Shown here piece after piece: positions 17,363 through 19,303 of a stretch of DNA of 19,303 bases. Within the stretch, counting starts at the first letter, position 1, and each line of letters starts with the position of its first letter. The notes beneath the pieces were generated by a model. That model worked only from the letters and a program-made list of their open reading frames with translations, was not told where the DNA came from and made no database searches. Location of the stretch: assembly GCA_031418215.1 (NCBI GenBank), contig JANOXC010000151.1, positions 1 to 19,303 of the forward strand. Reading direction: 5' to 3'. The stretch comes from JANOXC01 sp031418215. Lineage in GTDB: Bacteria > Bacteroidota > Bacteroidia > AKYH767-A > OLB10. Position numbers and translations under genes: made by a program.

Positions 17363-18304
17363 TTAGTCAGTTACGTCCATGTTGTTATTTGTCCTATTAT
17401 TTAATGTGAATTTGAAAACATCTGGTCTTGCATAATGACCCGCTGCATCAAATATTCTTTTGACAGCTGATATCTGGGTTAAATCTATATCTGCATAAAT
17501 AATTTCCTCGCTTGCTTCAATCGGTCCTGCAATGATTTCGCCTTTAGGATTTATTATACAACTGTTGCCTGTATTAACCCATTCTCTGTCGTTCGGGTAT
17601 AAGTTTTTAAATTCATACTCATCAGGTATATCCTCTTTTTTCAAAACCATCGAACAACTGATCAGAAACATTCCACCTTCTCTTGCTATGTGCTGCATGC
17701 TCGTAATCCAATTAGTTGTTTTATCCCAAGTGGGTGCAGCATAAATCTGAGTTCCCATGGAGTATAAGGCATGACGGGCCAAAGGCATAAAATTTTCCCA
17801 ACAAATCAACCCACTGAGTTTTCCTATTGAAGTGTTAAACACATTTATAGTGCTTCCATCTCCTTGCGACCATATTAACCTTTCGCCTCCAGTTGGAACT
17901 AGCTTTCTATGCTTACCTAATATGATTCCTTTGTCATCAATAAAAAGAATTGTATTGTATAAGCTATTGTTACTTGCTTCTGAATTCAATTCATTAAGTC
18001 CGATGACAACATTTACTCCTGCCTGTTTTGCCGCCTCGCATAATCGTTTTGTGGAATCGTCAGGTATCGTAACAGCATTATTTACTAATTCAATATACAG
18101 CTTGTTAAGCTCATTTGATTTGTTGTTTGGCAGCAGCCATATCCAATCAGGATAAGCGGATATAAATGCTTCTGGAAAGACAACTAATTTGGCATTGTTA
18201 GCTCCCGCCTGTTTAATTATGTCACATGCTTTGTCAACTGTTTTTGTTTTGTTTAAAAAAACAGGTTATGCTTGAGCCGCTGCTACTTTTATTATGTCAT
18301 TCAT
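17363..18304 (-). pseudogene. Nitrilase-family carbon-nitrogen hydrolase with premature stop at codon 13
   Basis: Translating upstream of the visible open frame shows homology continuing to an ATG at 18302-18304. The frame reads MNDIIKVAAAQA, TAA (18266-18268), then PVFLNKTKTVDKACDII and onward without a break to the normal C-terminus (FDAAGHYARPDVFKF). All three catalytic residues lie after the stop: Glu in VVFPEAFISAYPDW, Lys in HRKLVPTGG, and Cys in GLICWENF. The full product would be 313 residues, normal for aliphatic nitrilases or cyanide hydratases. The stop replaces a residue that is often Ser or Ala before PVFL, so a single TCA-to-TAA change would explain it. A shorter product from a downstream TTG (17987-17989) would keep Lys and Cys but lose the Glu, so it would be inactive. 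TAA is not a known recoding codon here. Confidence 0.87.
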
Positions 18305-18345
18305 TTTATTTCTGTCGGTTAAGATTTGCACTGTCGCTCAATAAT

Positions 18346-18514
18346 GGCACATAACGGTTTCGGCGCAGCCGCCGGCCGGACGGTTTAGAACTTACATCAC
18401 AAATTTAAAATTTAAAACCTTTGAAAATGATCCCGTTTACTATGATGCGAAGTAATTAGTTAAAATAGGAGAGTTTGTGCTGCCTGGCGGCTGCTTGGTG
18501 TTAGTGGTAGTGCC
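18346..18514 (-). repeat. Long attC-like palindrome downstream of the toxin gene
   Basis: GC-rich arms in an AT-rich region: GCAGCCGCC (18365-18373) is the exact inverse of GGCGGCTGC (18486-18494). Outside them TAAC (18352-18355) pairs with GTTA (18500-18503), and GGCAC (18346-18350) pairs with GTGCC (18510-18514), with a bulge between. The loop is about 110 nt with no ORF. On the minus strand it begins 1 nt after the PIN toxin stop codon and ends about 40 nt before the nitrilase start, exactly where a cassette recombination site would be. The boxes around TAAC/GTTA only partly fit the integron consensus RYYYAAC/GTTRRRY. Confidence 0.6.
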
Positions 18515-18515
18515 T

Positions 18516-18929
18516 TCACTCGATGCTTAGAAAATCGCTGATCTTTAAAATAATTGTCCCTTTTATTTTTTTTAACTCAAGTAAATCTTTGTCACCAGTA
18601 ATTAGATGGGTTGCTTTACTATCAATTGCTAAGTTTAATAGAAAATTATCCTTCTTATCTCTGCAAATATTTACTTTGCTCTTAACAGAAATCAGTTTTC
18701 CGTGTTGACCAAAAAAATCTATCAAAATCTCTTTTTCCTTTGTTGAAATTATTTTCTTGAATTTAGGTCTGTTTAAAACCTCTAAAAGTTCTTCAAGCAA
18801 TTCAGCGCTTAAAATTAATATTGCCCGACCTTCAATAATAATTTTGTCAAGTCTTGAAAAGTCTTTGTTGATTAAAAAGCTGACAAGAATATTCGTGTCA
18901 ATTACAACCCTAGCTGTTTTTTTTGCCAT
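18516..18929 (-). CDS. PIN-domain toxin of a toxin-antitoxin pair
   Basis: A predicted RNase of 137 residues that would inhibit growth by cutting RNA when not bound by its partner. The PIN-domain acidic site is complete: Asp11 in VVIDTNILVS, a Glu in SAELLEELLEVL (about 46/47), Asp94 in CRDKKDNFLL and Asp113 in LITGDKDLLEL. Layout and length match the COG1569-type 'PIN family toxin component' proteins. The start codon (18927-18929) overlaps the end of the antitoxin gene by 20 bp, the typical coupled arrangement. The target RNA is unknown. Its stop codon is 1 nt from the palindromic repeat, so the unit is very compact. Confidence 0.9.
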   Translation of the reverse strand: MAKKTARVVIDTNILVSFLINKDFSRLDKIIIEGRAILILSAELLEELLEVLNRPKFKKIISTKEKEILIDFFGQHGKLISVKSKVNICRDKKDNFLLNLAIDSKATHLITGDKDLLELKKIKGTIILKISDFLSIE

Positions 18930-19131
18930 AACGTCTATTCCTTACAGCTTCAACTTCGCTTGTGATTTCGTTCAATGAAATCTTCTTCTTAGATTTTGAT
19001 CTTAGTTTTTTCAAAAATCCGATGAAGTCATTTGCCTTTTCTTGTCTGATAGATATGAGCTTCAAATCAGCTAAGTCTTCGAGCAGTTGGTTTGCTTTGG
19101 GGTTAAGTATTTCTATTCTGAGTAAGTCCAT
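18910..19131 (-). CDS. Antitoxin of the PIN toxin
   Basis: A small protein of 73 residues starting at ATG 19129-19131 (MDLLRIEILNPKANQLLEDL). It ends by overlapping the toxin gene. I prefer this start to an in-frame one at 19164, because the upstream extension would run through the inverted repeat and the promoter motif. The C-terminal half SLNEITSEVEAVRNRRYGKK is characteristic of small antitoxins paired with PIN toxins in Bacteroidota, Chlorobi and cyanobacteria, and the middle is basic (KKLRSKSKKK). No classical DNA-binding fold is evident from sequence. It should bind and block the toxin and probably also repress the operon, as most such antitoxins do. Confidence 0.82.
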   Translation of the reverse strand: MDLLRIEILNPKANQLLEDLADLKLISIRQEKANDFIGFLKKLRSKSKKKISLNEITSEVEAVRNRRYGKKNS

Positions 19132-19135
19132 AACG

Positions 19136-19143
19136 CAAATATA
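19136..19143 (-). promoter_or_regulatory. Candidate promoter -7 element TATATTTG for the toxin-antitoxin operon
   Basis: An exact minus-strand match to TAnnTTTG that ends only 4 nt before the antitoxin ATG. Transcription would therefore start at or within the start codon, giving a leaderless mRNA. A -33 element would fall in or next to the GTTAGTGG of the inverted repeat; only TTAGTG is seen there. Confidence 0.4.
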
Positions 19144-19153
19144 CAAATTTCTT

Positions 19154-19168
19154 GGCATTACCACTAAC
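19154..19168 (+). repeat. 15-bp inverted repeat partner upstream of the toxin-antitoxin operon
   Basis: GGCATTACCACTAAC is the inverse of GTTAGTGGTAGTGCC at 18500-18514 with 14 of 15 positions matching. The pair brackets the antitoxin-toxin genes at 23 bp and 1 bp from the coding ends. It may be the leftover half of another attC-like site or a terminal inverted repeat. Confidence 0.7.
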
Positions 19169-19257
19169 GGCAGTCCGTCTAAAAACTACCGTTCATAAAC
19201 AAATATAACTGATTTTAAGGCCATAAGAGGAGTGCAGATAATTTGTTTAAGCTAAAG

Positions 19258-19303
19258 ATGTCCAATAATTACGATTTATTAGAAATGATCTCATTGCTTT
19301 TAC
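19258..19303 (+). CDS. Possible 5' end of a plus-strand gene, perhaps an IS transposase
   Basis: ATG at 19258-19260 opens a frame reading MSNNYDLLEMISLLL to the window edge, 15 codons. It faintly resembles the N-terminal region of ISAon1-type transposases of Bacteroidota (LL...LLLPE pattern), but this is far too short to be sure. The 90 bp between it and the inverted repeat show no other gene. If it is an insertion sequence, its left end would lie in 19169-19257. Confidence 0.25.
   Translation, partial: MSNNYDLLEMISLLL

Noticed and set aside
18266..18268. Stop-codon recoding (selenocysteine or pyrrolysine) in the nitrilase
   Set aside because: The codon is TAA, which is used by neither system, and nitrilases have no special residue at this position.
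15673..18304. A co-functional operon linking lactamase, methyltransferase and nitrilase in one pathway
   Set aside because: Two of the three are broken or compromised, repeats separate them, and no shared substrate is apparent.
1..19303. CRISPR arrays, tRNA or rRNA genes
   Set aside because: No regularly spaced direct repeats were seen, and no cloverleaf or rRNA-like stretch was recognised on either strand; this was read by eye, not computed.

Overview
The window looks like chromosomal DNA of an AT-rich member of the Bacteroidota, probably a Chitinophagales- or Sphingobacteriales-type relative. The protein flavour fits: a TlpA-like lipid/periplasmic thioredoxin protein, an M3 peptidase lipoprotein, a haem-rich TPR cytochrome and a Sua5 with the long C-terminal domain. 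Several upstream regions carry the Bacteroidota -7 promoter motif TAnnTTTG, and there are no convincing Shine-Dalgarno sequences. Almost everything is on the minus strand; the main exception is katG. No lineage search could be run, so the taxon is an inference.

Left part (1-6.6 kb): the 5' end of an outer-membrane beta-barrel-like protein runs off the left edge. Next come an octahaem c-type cytochrome lipoprotein with HEAT-like and TPR repeats, a broken aquaporin Z gene (one-base frameshift plus loss of conserved residues), a zinc-less MDR oxidoreductase, an MFS transporter and a PhnA/YjdM zinc-ribbon protein.

Middle part (6.7-15.6 kb): an M3-family oligopeptidase lipoprotein and a secreted thioredoxin-fold protein (WCGPC) precede the plus-strand catalase-peroxidase katG, which ends in a clear hairpin terminator that probably serves both strands. 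Then come a four-cysteine uracil-DNA-glycosylase-like protein, a DUF4256 protein and the tRNA t6A enzyme TsaC/Sua5. This is ordinary housekeeping and stress-response content.

Right part (15.6-19.3 kb) is different. It holds a subclass B1 metallo-beta-lactamase-like ORF with no signal peptide and a Phe in place of the Zn2 ligand Cys. It also has a SAM methyltransferase, a nitrilase gene with an in-frame TAA at codon 13, and a compact antitoxin/PIN-toxin pair. Between these genes lie imperfect palindromes of about 70 and 170 bp that resemble integron attC sites. The outer arm of each palindrome pairs as well or better with the sequence at the start of the neighbouring cassette than with its present partner, which is what cassette excision and circularisation would predict. 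The best case is a 14/15 inverted match (18500-18514 against 19154-19168) that tightly brackets the toxin-antitoxin pair. I interpret this as an integron-like (or otherwise recombining) cassette array with no integrase inside the window. It is the most interesting signal here and needs a genome-wide repeat search to confirm.
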